DNA from: Panorpa germanica
Lineage: Eukaryota; Arthropoda; Insecta; Mecoptera; Panorpidae
Assembly: GCA_963678705.1 (NCBI GenBank)
Contig: OY783206.1
Location: 26,609,807-26,673,806 of the forward strand
Length of the DNA: 64,000 nucleotides
Reading direction: 5' to 3'
A model generated the notes under the pieces. That model had not been told where the DNA came from. It worked only from the letters and a program-made list of their open reading frames with translations, and searched no databases. The position numbers and the translations under genes are program-made. Shown here piece after piece: positions 50,923-63,483 of the stretch (position 1 is its first letter; each line of letters opens with the position of its first letter).

Positions 50923-50943
50923 TTGATTCACTTCACTACTTCA

Positions 50944-50960
50944 CTTTATATCACTTTATA
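50944..50960 (-). promoter_or_regulatory. TATA-like boxes of the microexon gene
   Basis: Two TATAAAG motifs on the minus strand, 22 and 32 bases upstream of the ATG. The distal one could place initiation within a few bases of the start codon. The alternative is a chance AT-rich match. Confidence 0.4.
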
Positions 50961-51053
50961 AATATTAAATGTTTATCACGCGCGTCCGGAAAGTAAACTG
51001 AATTTTACAGCAAAATACGGAGGTTACCTAAACTTTAAAGGCATTGTTGCAAA

Positions 51054-51177
51054 TTGCGCCAATTAAATGAATGTTCATTGTTACTTGCACCAATGAAATA
51101 AATGTCCATTGTTATTTGCGCCAATGAAATGAATGTCCATTGTTACTTGCGCCAATGAAATAATTTCTATTGTTACT
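51054..51177. repeat. Four 31-bp tandem repeats upstream of the microexon gene
   Basis: Units of the type TTGCGCCAATGAAATGAATG followed by TCCATTGTTAC. Each carries CCAAT (or CCAATT) on the + strand and CATTG/TATTG nearby. They lie 130-255 bases upstream of the signal-peptide ATG, a position that suggests, but does not prove, a regulatory role. Confidence 0.8.
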
Positions 51178-52290
51178 TGGATTAATACAAGACTATCTAG
51201 TAGCCCGGTCAACATTCCGTATTTAATCTTAAGATGAAGATTCCGCTTATTTGTCACTGTACAGTAAAGTAGCGTGCCTTAGACGGGCCCCGTATCAAAA
51301 TTTGCTAAAATTTGGCTAAAAAAATTTTGCAAAAGAAACAAAAATGAATTGAATTAAAGTAATTATATATTGATTAAACGTTATTTCTTCCAATTAATAC
51401 TCCAGAAACTAAGCTAAGTACGGCCTAAGACTTTAAGTGAGATTGTGGATAACATACTTCGAATTTTTGCTTACACAAGTTTGGGGCCCTTTTAGCCTGG
51501 CGGCCCCGTATCATTGATACGGCGGTAGCTACGCTACTCTCACTACGATAAGTCAATAATCCAATGCTTACAGTGCAGTTCTATGTAAATTCGATTTTGG
51601 TTCACAACTCAATTATATGGTAAAGGCTTTTAAACAACTACAACGCTACAAATGTTGCGCATTTTGTTTTTGCTGAAGTAATAACTTATGTTAAGTAATC
51701 TTTTGGGTCACAGAGCTCACAAAACATCGCAAATCTTCAGGCTGTGTATTTTGAACTATGCTTGAATAATTGTCTCAATAATTCTCTTTAATTACTGAGA
51801 TTTCATAGTGAAACTAGAATTAACCTTGACCAAAGATTGTTGATAGAATTCATGGAGTGTTCGCCGACTAATATTCATTTAGCGGCGGTAAAATACAATA
51901 AAAGCGTCCAAATATTTACTTCGGGCATGTTCGGGTACCGAACACACATGCGTTGACCACTATGACATTAGAACATAACCTACAATGCTCAGTGTGAACG
52001 TATCAGAACGTTTATTACCCGTAATTAACAATTTGTCAAGTATTTATGTTATAGCAAACAAGTCACTGTCATAACCTAACTTTTATTTTATTTAAACGAA
52101 TATTTGTCGTGTTTTATAAGCAATGGGCTTGTACACTCATTTTTAGGGTTAATGTTTCTATTTTTGATTGAATTGCGCGCTTGTTTTGGCTGTCTATGTG
52201 GCATGACTGCTTCCAGTAAAACCTCCATCAAACAAACCGACAGCTTTGACTTTAATATACTCGTAAAATCGTGATATAAAACTAAAAATA
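51178..52290. other. Intergenic region without recognised gene
   Basis: AT-rich. About 52125-52250 starts like the TIR family (AATGGGCTTGTACACTCATT) but diverges. No supported coding region. Confidence 0.5.
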
Positions 52291-52296
52291 AATAAA

Positions 52297-52779
52297 ATGG
52301 GCTTGTGTCCTCATTTTTTAGTGGTCGATTTTTCAATTGTTGACTGAAATTGATGTTAATAAATGTGTATTGGCGTGTCTATTTTATTAAATATCTAAAT
52401 GTTGACGGAGATATAACAATTAAAAATTTGAATTGTAGTTTTAGCGCTACAATGTCGGCCATATTTGTGAAGTAATATGTCGCGCTATTAAGGGATAGGT
52501 CAGTTATTTCTTTTATGGATGCTAAATATGCTATCTGTTTTACGCTCTGTTCTATAAAAGAGATAGCAACTTAGCGGACGTGATGTCACATGTTTTGGAA
52601 TGTTCTAAAACGTTGAATCTCTTTATTAATTAAAGGGAAAAATGACTTTTTTAATTATTAATATCTCCTAACATATAAGGAGATATTAAAAAGTAATTGG
52701 ACATTTGAGGTTCTTGCAACCAACTTTATCAATATATAGTACACTTTTATAGAAATTAAGGCATAGGACACAAGCCCAT
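52297..52779. mobile_element. TIR (MITE-like) element, full length
   Basis: Ends ATGGGCTTGTGTCC and GGACACAAGCCCAT are perfect inverted repeats, 483 bp apart. The inside contains the palindromic AATATCTCCT...AGGAGATATT stem found in all family members. No coding capacity. Confidence 0.85.
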
Positions 52780-52953
52780 TTAGAATAATATATTGCACCA
52801 GTTAAATATTAATTCCAAACGAAATGTCTTAGCGCCCGGTCTTTTTAGAGACCTAGTAGTAAATAGCAGAACTAAAATTGTACTATTAGAAATAATTTTA
52901 AGCTTTATTAATTAGTTTATAATTATGAATATTAATAAATCCGTGCAGTCAAA

Positions 52954-54426
52954 ATGGCGGAAGAATTCCTTCAATGCCTGAACACGGAAGGAGAGCTTAC
53001 TCGCTGTGACATCGGATCGCCAGCAAGTATCCAAATGAGCCTTCCGGAGTGGTTTGACGAAAATAAATTCAAACGGTAAAAATAATACAATTAGCAAAGA
53101 CGTAAACCTTGAGAAACAGGGAACTATATATGTAATTTTAATTATAATTATGTATTATATTTATATAAGTTGTACAATAATTAATTGCTTTCAGCAGTCA
53201 AAAGTTCTACAGAGACAATCTGTACAGCGCTATTGTTTGTCAATTTTTTGGAGTGCTAACTATTATAGGTACCTGTTACAAAATGTTGCGGATCTTGGAA
53301 TTCACAGGGAATTTTTCGACACCTTCCAAAACATACAAAAGAGCAGTCTCAACTTTTCTTCACGCTATTGCTATCTACGACGACGACTTCAAAGTTAATT
53401 CCAAGTGAGTATTAGACAAAACACGTAAGATTATATTTAACCCTCTTAAAACTATCTTGCTAATTTGATTACCGTGTTAGCCTTCAGTTTTGTATGCAAA
53501 TATAGTTGCCCACGACAGCGTAGTTTGTCGTTTACAGTCTTCAAGTTAACAATCTTTATAGAACCTTTTTACAAATGTAACACAACTTGGAACAGAGACA
53601 GGCTTTATGTTGATATATTTATAATTTTAGAAGTTGGCGCGAATTTCAAACAATACGAAGGAACCATCACGCTTACAGCGAGAAAACTGATAAGAAGGGC
53701 TTGGGGTTTTCTCACAAAAAGATATGGCGGACACTATGTTCTCAATAATGGGCTATATTATGACCAGACCGGAGTATTTAGGCATCCACAACGCATCTAA
53801 AGAAGACTTGGAGGCCGTTAAACACTTTAACAGAACCATAGGATATATACTAGGAACACAATATAGGTAACCTTGTTAAGAACACAATGCCTAACATTGC
53901 TTAAACTGTATCTAAATAAATATTACATTATAGATTCAATTTGATCCGAGATACACTCCAAGACACAGAAGAAGTTTGCATTACCTACTTAAAGCATGTT
54001 CGAAATATTTATTCATTGGATTATCCTCTGGCACAAAAAGTAACAAATGCAACCTTAGACATTGCTAAAATTTTGTATATATTTTTGAACCGAGAAGCAG
54101 CGTTATATTATACAAGGTTTTTAATAGGATTAGAAGGTTATCAATGCATGCCATTGCACGCTGACTTTATAGCAGTGTTGCTAAGGTCAGATAGATGGCA
54201 ACGAACCAGCTGTCATTCTGACACTTGCGTGTTTAACAAATTGGTTTGGACCACAAGATTGTATATTATATTTATGGTTGTATTATTTAAATATTTACTG
54301 CAATCTAATGTTATTAGAGTTCTACTTAATGTTAGTATGAGAATTTTAGAACTCTCTGTTAAGCATTTTCCTGTGGGTGCCATTTTAAAACTTGGTAGAA
54401 AAAATGCAGAACATATTAAACACTAG
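52954..54426 (+). pseudogene. DUF2236 (mpaB / rubber-oxygenase-like) copy 1, frameshifted
   Basis: Exons 52954-53075, 53195-53404, 53631-53866 and 53934-54426, each with GT-AG borders. It matches copy 2 exon for exon, but exon 3 is 236 nt instead of 237: the T run at 53707-53710 has four T where copy 2 has five. That shifts the frame before FSQKDMADTMF, so the copy is probably dead unless the base is an assembly error. Other residues are well kept, including the long C-terminal part, which suggests recent loss. Confidence 0.75.
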
Positions 54427-54534
54427 TGTGTAGAGCGCGGATTACAAATCATTCTATAAATAGTTGGCTAAGTTAGGTGAACGATGATGCAATACAGTTG
54501 ACAAAAGGATTTTGATTTTATTTTTCAGGATCAT

Positions 54535-57240
54535 TTTTTAATTTAGTATTGGTTTATTGGTCTGATTTTTAGCGCCTAATTTTTTAATCTATTTAAATAT
54601 TAGTTAATAAACGTATATTGACGTTTTTATTTTATTGAATATCCAAAAATTGACGGAGATATGCCTATCTATTTAAAGTTTAAATTTTGTTTTACTGCGT
54701 AATAGTCCGGTTTTTATCCAACGTACTCCGCTATTTTTTGCTCTATTGAATTAGATTCTCTATTATTGCAACAATGCACCTTGGCTGTTCATACTTACTC
54801 AGGGTTATTCAGTTTCTGAAAGGCTCAAAGTTCACCGTGGTTAAAGCATTACGTTATTAAACAGGCAATTTAAACGTTAGATTGTTTCAAACCTTGTGTG
54901 TGTTAACTTTGGTGAGGACAAAATAAGAATCTTGTTTGTCAAACATTGCAGAAGATAAATTACCGAAATGGATGCGAAAAGCAAAGGTACATTGACATTA
55001 CAGTGTTCTGCTTTATCAAATGAGTTTATTATAATGGCTTGTGTCCTCATTTTTTAGTGGTCGATTTTTCAATTGTTGATTGAAATTGATGTTAATAAAT
55101 GTGTATTGGCGTGTCTATTTTATTAAATATCTGAATGTTGACGGAGATATAGCAATTAAAAATTTGAATTGTAGTTTTAGCGCTAGAAATGGTCGGCCAT
55201 ATTTGTATGACGTGAATGCATTTTAACGTCAGTTATTTGTTAAGTAGATCAGTGCTGTGGTAATGTTCTGTAGCTGTTGGTAGTCGAAATAATCAAGTAA
55301 AATCAAAGAATAATAAGTTTTTATTTAATTTAACCCTGCTAAGGCAGACATAATATTTGAATTTTATTGTTCCTTGGAATAGCTGTAAATAATATTTGAT
55401 ATTTTGATATATAAATACATATAGCTGATTTCTGAGCTGTAAGGTTGGTAACCTGTAAACTTGCCACAGTTCTATCTTGAATAACGCTATGTTGTATAAA
55501 AGAGATAACAACTAGCGACTGTGATGTCACATGCAGTTCGAATGTTGTCCAACGTTGAAACCCTTTAAAGAGAAAAAATGACTTTTTTAATTGTTAATAT
55601 CACCTGAAATATAAGGAGTTATTAAAAAATAATTGGACAGATGTGGTTCTAGTAACCAACTTTTACGGGTCGATTTTTCAATTGTCGATTGAAATAGAAT
55701 GTAGTAAACGTTTTTATTTTATTAAATATCTAAAAATTGACGGAGATATATCAATTTAAAGTTTGAATATTGTTTTACTGCGCAATATTGCTGTTATGAT
55801 CCCAGTAGTCGATGACGTCACGAATTTATTAGAATATAATAAATAATGTTTATTTATTTTTCGTTTTATATCGCGACACTATATTAAAAAATTATGGATC
55901 GACATAACAGCTACTATAGCTTTGACGTTTAATTCTGCATCTCTCTTGCACTTCTCTTGCCTAACAGTGATAGTAAAAAATTAAAAAATTGACCACAAAA
56001 AATAACTTCACAGCCTGTTTAGAATAACATTACTTTTAACCTTGTGGGAAATAAAGAAATGTAAATAGTAATGTTAAATATAATAAATAAAGATAGCAAT
56101 TAATATTTAATACAGGGTGTTCCGTAAGTATTATGTCATACGAAAATTGCCGCTAATACAAACCCCATCGTTTTGAAAATATTTGCAGTTTTGTAAAATA
56201 TCCAAAAATCACCAATCGGATTTTTCCCTGAATTTCCTGGAAACCCCTAATTTTGGGAAAACCTAAAAAACAAAATTACTTTTTGCTGTATAACTTTTAA
56301 TTCGTAAAAGTTAGAAAATTGAAATTTAGCACGTGTATTAAGGTCATGAAATTCAAAGATTGGTAAAAAGGAACTTTGGAGAAAGTTCCAATTTTGAATT
56401 GTGTAAATTTTGAGTATCTAATTAATTAAAAAAATTTCAAAATTTTAATTCGGGAAACGGGGCGATTTTTTCTGGCGGTAAAAATTGTGTTAGAAAATTG
56501 AAATTGCGTATATAGGCTTAGCTTTAGTATCTGCTTTACAAATCGAAAAAACAATTTCCAAATTTTTAAAAAAAGTTGGTCGGATAACGAATAAATTTCG
56601 AATAATAAAAAAAAGTTATATTATATAATACACACACTCGCATGCTACTCTGTTTATAAAAAGTCAGTTAATACTATTTAATGGGCTTGTTGATTGAAAT
56701 TGATGTTAATAAATGTGTATTGGCGTGTCTATTTTATTAAATATCTAAATATTGACGGAGATATAGTAATTAAAAATTTGAATTGTAGTTTTAGCGCTAG
56801 AAATGGTCGGCCATATTTTTATGACGTGAAATGCATTTTAACGTCAGTTATTTGTTGAGTAGGTCATTGCTGTGGTAATGTTTTGTAGCTATTGATAGTC
56901 GAAGTAATCAAGTCAAATCAAAGAATAATAAGTTTTTATTTTATTTACCCTGTTACGGCAGACATAATATTGAAATTTTATTGTTCCTTAAAATAGCTGT
57001 AAATAATATTTGATATTTTGATATATAAATACATATAGCAGAGATTTATGAGCTGTAAGGTTGGTAACCTTATACAAGGATTGTGATGTCACATGCACTT
57101 GGAATGTGTACAACGTTGAATCCCTTTAATAATTAAAGAGACAAAATGACTTTTTTAATTGTTAATATCTCTTAACATATAAGGAGTTATTAAAAAATAA
57201 TTGAACACAATAGGACACAAACCCATTGTTAATATCTCCT
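54535..57240. repeat. Cluster of TIR-family and foldback fragments between the two DUF2236 copies
   Basis: TIR-family pieces at about 54590-54690, 55034-55665, 55666-55800 and 56685-57240 (marker TTGACGGAGATAT), and a foldback piece at 56120-56600 (markers CCTGAATTTCCTGG and TTTTAATTCGTAAAAG). No gene seen here. Confidence 0.75.
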
Positions 57241-57870
57241 ATAAAATAGACACTTGAACATGAGGTAAGACATGGTTTACCAGCCCAGTATTTGCTGCGC
57301 ATGTAACATAAGAACAAGCAAAAACCTGTTTCGTTTTTTGCATGCACTACGCCAGTAGTTTCCAAACCACGACTTGCGGTTTTCAAGTTTCTGGATTATA
57401 GAAAAGTGCGAAGGTTATTTGACAAATTGGTGACCCGAATGAAAACTCACCCCGAGTCCGGTACAAATGTTGCATACATAGTTCGTGTTCACATTTATCC
57501 GTACACGAACACGAACACGAACACGAATACAAATGTTTTCGCTTTAGTAGTGTAAATTAAATACGACAATCAGTAAAGAGCATGTATGAATGTATATAAA
57601 ATTCTTCATAAAATGACGTTTGTGCACGGTGAGATGTATTGGAGTTGTTTCGTATTGACACACTTTATCTTGTGAGCAAGCCCGTTGTATATGTTTATCA
57701 GTCAAAGACATTCTCTCCCAAAATGATTTGTTCCAGTAGTCGGTGCTATACACCACATAATACTGCATTATAGACACCTATTATCAAATAGGAAAACTAA
57801 AATTATATTATTAGAATAATTATCGTCATGCTTCTGTTATAATTATAATATTAATAATTTTCTGCAGCCA
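57241..57870. other. Intergenic region with a short hexamer repeat
   Basis: Contains about four copies of ACACGA at 57502-57527. A 77-codon frame on the minus strand (57544-57777) has no recognised motif. No supported gene. Confidence 0.5.
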
Positions 57871-57872
57871 AA

Positions 57873-59423
57873 ATGGCGGAAGAATTTCTTCATTGCCTGA
57901 ACACGGAAGGAGAGCTTACTCGCTGTGACATCGGATCGCCAACAAGCATCCAATTGAGCCTTCCGGAGTGGTTTGACGAAAAGAAATTCAAACGGTAAAA
58001 ATAGTGCAATTAGCAAAGACCTAAACCTTGAAAAACAGCGAACTGTATATGTAATATTACTCAACTAATATATTCTACAACTATAAATTGTATAGTATAG
58101 TATATAATTATTTGCTTTCAGCGGTCAAAAGTTCTACAGAGACAATCTGTACAGCGCTATTATTTGTCAATTTTTTGGAGTGCTAACTATTATAGGTACC
58201 TGTTACAAAATGTTGCGGATCTTGGATTTCACGGGCAATTCTTCTACGCTTTCCAAGACCTACATAAGAGCCGTCTCTACGTTCCTTTACGCTCTCTCTC
58301 TCTACGACGATGACTTTAAAGTTAATTCCAAGTTAGTATTTGGCAGGACACGTAAGATTATACTTATCCTCAATTTGGCCGCGTCAATTCCGAATGAATC
58401 TTAACTATTTTTTCCACTTTTTCTTAACTAAATAGGGCCGCGTTTCATATAATTTTTTATCAAATCGGTTCAATAATTCATTGCAGTATTGATCCGTCAT
58501 TGTTCTTCCTTTGACATACACTTCTTACTAATGCTATTCGCTTATTTTAATTCTACTTGTGCTAATTGAAACTCAACAGTTTGCAAACAACAAAGATAGG
58601 TCTTTATGTTAACAGATTTATAATTTTAGAAGTTGGCGCGAATTTCAAACGATACGAAGGAACCATCACGCTTACAGCGAGAAAACTGATAAGAAAGGCT
58701 TGGGGTTTTTCTCACAAAAAGATATGGCGGACACTATGTTCTCAATAATGGGCTATATTATGACCAGACCGGAGTATTTAGGCATCCACAACGCATCTAA
58801 AGAAAACTTGGAGGCTATGATACACGTTAACAGAACTGTAGGATATATACTAGGAACACAAGATAGGTAACCTTGTTAAGAACACAATGCCTAACATTGC
58901 TTAAACTGTATCTAAATAAATATTACATTATAGATTCAATTTAATCCGAGACACACTCCAAGACACAGAAGAAGTCTGCATTACCTATTTAAGGCATGTT
59001 CGAAATATTTATTCATTGGATTATCCTCTAGCACAAAAAGCCACAAATGCAACCTTAGACATTGCTAAAATTTTGAATGTATTTTTGAATCGAGAAGCAG
59101 CGTTATATTATACAAGGTTTTTAATAGGATTAGAAGGTTATCAATGCATGCCATTGCACGCTGACTTTATAGCAGTGTTGCTAAGGTCAGATAGATGTCA
59201 ACGAACCAGCTGTCACTCTGACACTTGCGTGTTTAATAAGTTGGTTTGGACCACAAGATTGTATATTATATTTATGGTTGTATTATTTAAATATTTATTG
59301 CAATTTTATGTTGTTAAAGTTCTATTTAATGTAGGTGTGAGAATTTTAGAACTTTCTGTTAAGTATTTTCCTTTGTCAGCCATTTTGAAATTTGGTAGAA
59401 AAAATGCATATACTAAACATTAG
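57873..59423 (+). CDS. DUF2236 (mpaB / rubber-oxygenase-like) protein, copy 2, intact
   Basis: Four exons: 57873-57994, 58122-58331, 58630-58866 and 58934-59423, phases 2, 2 and 2, giving 1059 nt or 352 residues plus stop. The N-terminus runs MAEEFLHCLNTEGELTRCDI. LSLPEWFDEKKFKRGQKFYR, a hydrophobic segment LTIIGTCYKML, SKSWREFQTIRRNHHAYS (the family's Arg-Arg-x-His-like region) and FSQKDMADTMFSIMGYI are typical of insect DUF2236 proteins. A second hydrophobic stretch (LYIIFMVVLFKYLL) lies near the end. Known: the fold includes bacterial latex-clearing haem oxygenases and fungal MpaB; insect substrates are unknown. Intron 2 uses the weak donor GTTAGT where copy 1 has GTGAGT. Confidence 0.78.
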
Positions 59424-59643
59424 TAAAACATGCGTTTAAAATGGGACCCAATTAGGGGAAAATGGTTACCATAATCTGAAAATATAAACTAAAGAATAAG
59501 ATAAGGTCATTTATATTTTATAGTGTTTTAGATAGAAATATAAAAGGACGCATCCATAATATGAAAAATTAGATTGAGCGGTGAGGATAACACAAAAATA
59601 ATAAAATAACATTCCTTTTTAAATTAAATAACAGGTTCCATTA

Positions 59644-59649
59644 TTTATT
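59644..59649 (-). terminator. Poly(A) signal of C2H2 gene
   Basis: AATAAA on the minus strand, about 70 bases beyond the zinc-finger stop codon. Confidence 0.5.
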
Positions 59650-59716
59650 TCTCCTCGTATGCTTTAAATATATTTAGGTTACCCTTTCGTGTAAAAGTCT
59701 GATAACACACGACACA

Positions 59717-61048
59717 TTAAAATGGACTTTCTTTATCATGAATTAATTTATGTTTATTTAAGTTACACTTATGAGTAAAAGTCAGGCTACAAACATCACA
59801 TGAGAATGGTCTTTCTCCACTGTGGATTAGTTTATGTGCATTTAGATTGCTCTTGCGAGTAAAAGACTTCTTGCACTGGTCACAAGAAAATGGTTTTTCT
59901 CCGCTATGAATTAGTTTATGTCTACTAAGGTCACTATTTAGAGTAAAACTCTTGTTACACACGTCACAAAAATATGCTCTTTCGCCATCATGGATTAATT
60001 TATGTTTATTTAGGTTACACTTGTGAGTAAAAGATTGTTTACATACACTACAGGTAAATTGGCGTTTTCCACTATGGACTAGTTTATGTATATTTAAATT
60101 TCCTTTTCTAGAAAAAGATTTATCACATAGATCACATGCAAATGGTCTTTCTCCACTATGAATTACTTTATGAATATCTAGGGTATTCTTAAGAGTAAAA
60201 GTCTTTTCGCATACGTCACATGAAAATGGTCTTTCACTACCATGAAATAGTTTATGTCTCTTTAGGACATTCTTTCGAGTGAAAGTCTTCTTACATACAT
60301 TACATGAAAATGGTCTTTCCCCACTATGAATTAGTTTATGTGTATTAAGAGTACTCTTTAAAAAGAAGGTTAAGTTACACAGATCACATGGAAATGGTCT
60401 TTCTCCACTGTGGATTAGTCTATGTCTATTTCGGACACCCTTTTGAGTAAAAGTCTGGTTACACACATCACATGCAAATGGTCTTTCTCCGCTATGAGTT
60501 AGTTTATGTGAATTTAAAGTACTCTTATGATTAAAGGTCTTGTTACACACTTCACATGGATATTGCCTTGCTCCTAAATGCCTTTTGATATGTTTGACTA
60601 AGCTTTTCCTTGCAGTAAAGCATCGTTGACAGACGTCGCAGACGTAACATGTTAAGTCTGTCATATTCATTGGTTCAACAAATCGATTGTCACAAAATTC
60701 AGGGTCACTACGGCTGTCACTAGCATTAACGTCTTCAACTTGCTGGTGCACGTGTATTATGAACTTGTCGACAGTCCGTTCATCATGCAATCTCTTACAT
60801 TCCGCGTTTTTGCTGTAAACAGATTTCGGGAAGCCCACCTGCTCACATTTTATTAGGTCAGTAACTGCTTCAATTCTTGAACTTCCCGGTGCTACATTTT
60901 CGACATCCTCCTCCTTTATTTCTTCTTTAACATTCATTACATCAACGACAAAAACCTCCCTGAGTTCAGTTTCAATTTTAATGTCGATGTTTTTGTTGTC
61001 ATTGAATATTTCAGACACAGATTTCATGTTGGCATTTGTGTTTTGCAT
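59717..61048 (-). CDS. C2H2 zinc-finger protein with 11 fingers
   Basis: Single coding exon of 443 residues from the ATG at 61048; acceptor TTTTGTTTTACAG ends at 61054. The N-terminal third (about 135 residues) is acidic with KIETE and VKEEIKEED segments of the kind that can be SUMO-modified. Then come 11 C2H2 fingers, starting CDVCQRCFTARKSLVKHIK, mostly joined by HSGERPF linkers, which indicates tandem DNA binding in the nucleus. The last finger is followed by only a few residues. No KRAB, BTB or ZAD domain is visible. It belongs to the large lineage-expanded insect C2H2 class, so the target cannot be guessed. Confidence 0.88.
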   Translation of the reverse strand: MQNTNANMKSVSEIFNDNKNIDIKIETELREVFVVDVMNVKEEIKEEDVENVAPGSSRIEAVTDLIKCEQVGFPKSVYSKNAECKRLHDERTVDKFIIHVHQQVEDVNASDSRSDPEFCDNRFVEPMNMTDLTCYVCDVCQRCFTARKSLVKHIKRHLGARQYPCEVCNKTFNHKSTLNSHKLTHSGERPFACDVCNQTFTQKGVRNRHRLIHSGERPFPCDLCNLTFFLKSTLNTHKLIHSGERPFSCNVCKKTFTRKNVLKRHKLFHGSERPFSCDVCEKTFTLKNTLDIHKVIHSGERPFACDLCDKSFSRKGNLNIHKLVHSGKRQFTCSVCKQSFTHKCNLNKHKLIHDGERAYFCDVCNKSFTLNSDLSRHKLIHSGEKPFSCDQCKKSFTRKSNLNAHKLIHSGERPFSCDVCSLTFTHKCNLNKHKLIHDKESPF

Positions 61049-61081
61049 TTTCACTGTAAAACAAAATTGAAATTGTCACTA

Positions 61082-61708
61082 ATGGGCTTGTGTCCTATGT
61101 CTTAATTTCTATAAAAGTGTACTATATATTGATAAAGTGGGTTACTAGAACCTCAAATGTTCAATTATTTTTTAATAACTCCTTATATGTTAAGAGATAT
61201 TAACAATTAAAAAAGTCATTTTGTCTCTTTAATTATTAAAGGGATTCAACGTTGTACACATTTCAAGTGCATGTGACATCACAACCGCTGCCAACCTTAC
61301 AGCTCATAAATCTCTGCTATATGTATTTATATATCAAAATATCAAATATTATTTACAGCTATTTCAAGGAACAATCAAATTTCAATATTATGTCTGCCTT
61401 AGCAGGGTTAAATAAAATAAAAACTTATTAGTCTTTGATTTGACTTGATTATTTGACTACCAACAGCTACAGAACATTACCACAGCACTGACCTACTTAA
61501 CAAATAACTGACGTTAAAATGCATTTCACGTCATACAAATATGGCCGACTATTTCTAGCGTTAAAACTACAATTCAAACTTTTAATTGCTATATCTCTGT
61601 CAATATTTAGATATTTAATAAAATAGACACGCCAATACACATTTATTAACATCAATTTCAATCAACAATTGAAAAATCGACCACTAAAAAATGAGGACAC
61701 AAGCCCAT
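61082..61708. mobile_element. Complete TIR (MITE-like) element in the C2H2 gene intron
   Basis: 627 bp, ends ATGGGCTTGTGTCC and GGACACAAGCCCAT, flanked by TA on both sides (61080-61081, 61709-61710), as for Tc1/mariner-type target duplications. No coding capacity. Its edge is about 28 bases from the acceptor of the C2H2 coding exon. Confidence 0.88.
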
Positions 61709-61906
61709 TAAACAAATATAATAAATGTACATATCATTGCATTAGAACTAGTACTCTTTCTCTCTGTGTGTGTCTCAAATTAGTTGTCATATTTGAATAT
61801 TCTACAATAGAGCATAAAAGAGATAATAATATTGATGACACGTTATTAAATTAGTTTTGTTCCAAGACTATTAAAACTTAAAACAACCCCTATATTAAAT
61901 ATTATC

Positions 61907-61912
61907 ACTTAC
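61907..61912 (-). promoter_or_regulatory. Likely 5' splice site of the C2H2 gene's leader exon
   Basis: AATTACG|GTAAGTGAT on the minus strand. It would pair with the acceptor at 61054 and place the TIR element inside an intron of about 860 nt. Confidence 0.5.
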
Positions 61913-61914
61913 CG

Positions 61915-63345
61915 TAATTGTTTAAAACTTTTAGCGTTTGATTTGTATTTGACAGCTAGAACACTTGCAGGTTATATTAGAAAGATATCCTTTATTAACT
62001 TGATAAGTGTATAGAATATATTATAATATTTTAAAAAGCAGATATCGTTAATAACTGTTAATGTTATAATTGAAACACAAACATTTGGTTAACAACGAAG
62101 TAGCTAATTTTCATTTAAAACATTAGTCTGACATTTTCACTTGAGTAACTACGCCCTTGGGAGCGTGCCACTACATGAATAAGTCCAGATGGTGTTTTAA
62201 CTTTAATTGTGGAATTAATTTAAATTGTTATATAAATCATAGAATTGTTTAAATAAGTAGCACGTATATTAAAATGAAACTAATCAACAATGAAATCAAT
62301 ATTCTTGCAGCAAATATTCAATCGAATAGATATTCGGCTTGTGATGTTTTTCAAAAAATATTTCAAATATTTTAATTTAAAAATAAAATTAAAATTAAGG
62401 CGTTTAGTAAATGGTAATTCCTGGTACAAAACATAAATGTAGATGGCAACAGTAATTATCATTTACAATTATGTACTGGCAAATCGTATGTACACCAAAT
62501 CTATATTATCATTGCAAACAATTCAAATAAAATATATTGTAGCAATAATATGATATTAAGTAATATATTTAATGTTATTATTATCAAATGAGTGATCAGA
62601 TTATTGGTAGATAGATTTTTATCATATGTTCAAACCTTTTACTTATTTAGATAGAATCTTAGAAATATAGTAAATGGGGTCAAATGACGTATAGTGTTAT
62701 TTATGAAATGTAATTATTATTTATTTATATTCAAATTTATTATATTTATATATTTCAAAGGTGAAGATAAAATAAGGAATAAAATAAAAAGAAATTGTAA
62801 TTTAGTGAAATGCAATTGTACACATACCTTTAAAAATAGTGAATTGTGATTAACTTGATTTTGTAACCCAATCTAATATAATGTCAAAAGAATTTCGAAA
62901 CTTAAGAAATATATCAATATAATAAAAAGAAACACATTAATGTTATCATAATTCTTTCATACATAGTTGATAAAGGTGTGGTAGAGATAAAAAGGTAATT
63001 ATTTTATAATATATTAAAATTATGTAGGTTATGCATTGTAAAGTAGTATTTGTAAATATACTATTGTAAATAAATACATTCTGTGCATGCCTTGTGTTTC
63101 AATTAAATCAAAGTTGTTTACTTCGTCTCTCTTATATTTAAATCTAAAAATCATATTATATGAAATACAAATAGTAAATATAGAAGTAATAAGCCTAATA
63201 AAGAAAGTAACATGTTTACGCAGTTAAGATAGAAGTCGACATGAATAACGAAATGTTTTACTTTATTATTGAGAATAAAAATTCAAAATTCTAATAAATA
63301 TCTTGTTGTAAATGATAATCAAAATAAATATCAAATAAAAATTAA
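61915..63345. other. AT-rich intergenic region
   Basis: Probably contains the promoter of the minus-strand C2H2 gene and of the + strand RING gene (divergent). I see no coding region. Confidence 0.5.
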
Positions 63346-63382
63346 GTTTTATAGAAATTAAGACATGGTTCACAAGCCCATT
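63346..63382. repeat. End fragment of TIR family
   Basis: TTTATAGAAATTAAGACATG followed by CACAAGCCCATTG matches the right end of the 52297-52779 element. Confidence 0.6.
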
Positions 63383-63483
63383 GTGTTTATTGGACTATTC
63401 TTAAGCATTATTATATAGTTAATATATGTACTTTTGCTTCTATTTTCAAACTCATTCAAATAAATCATTATTTATCTCTTAGA

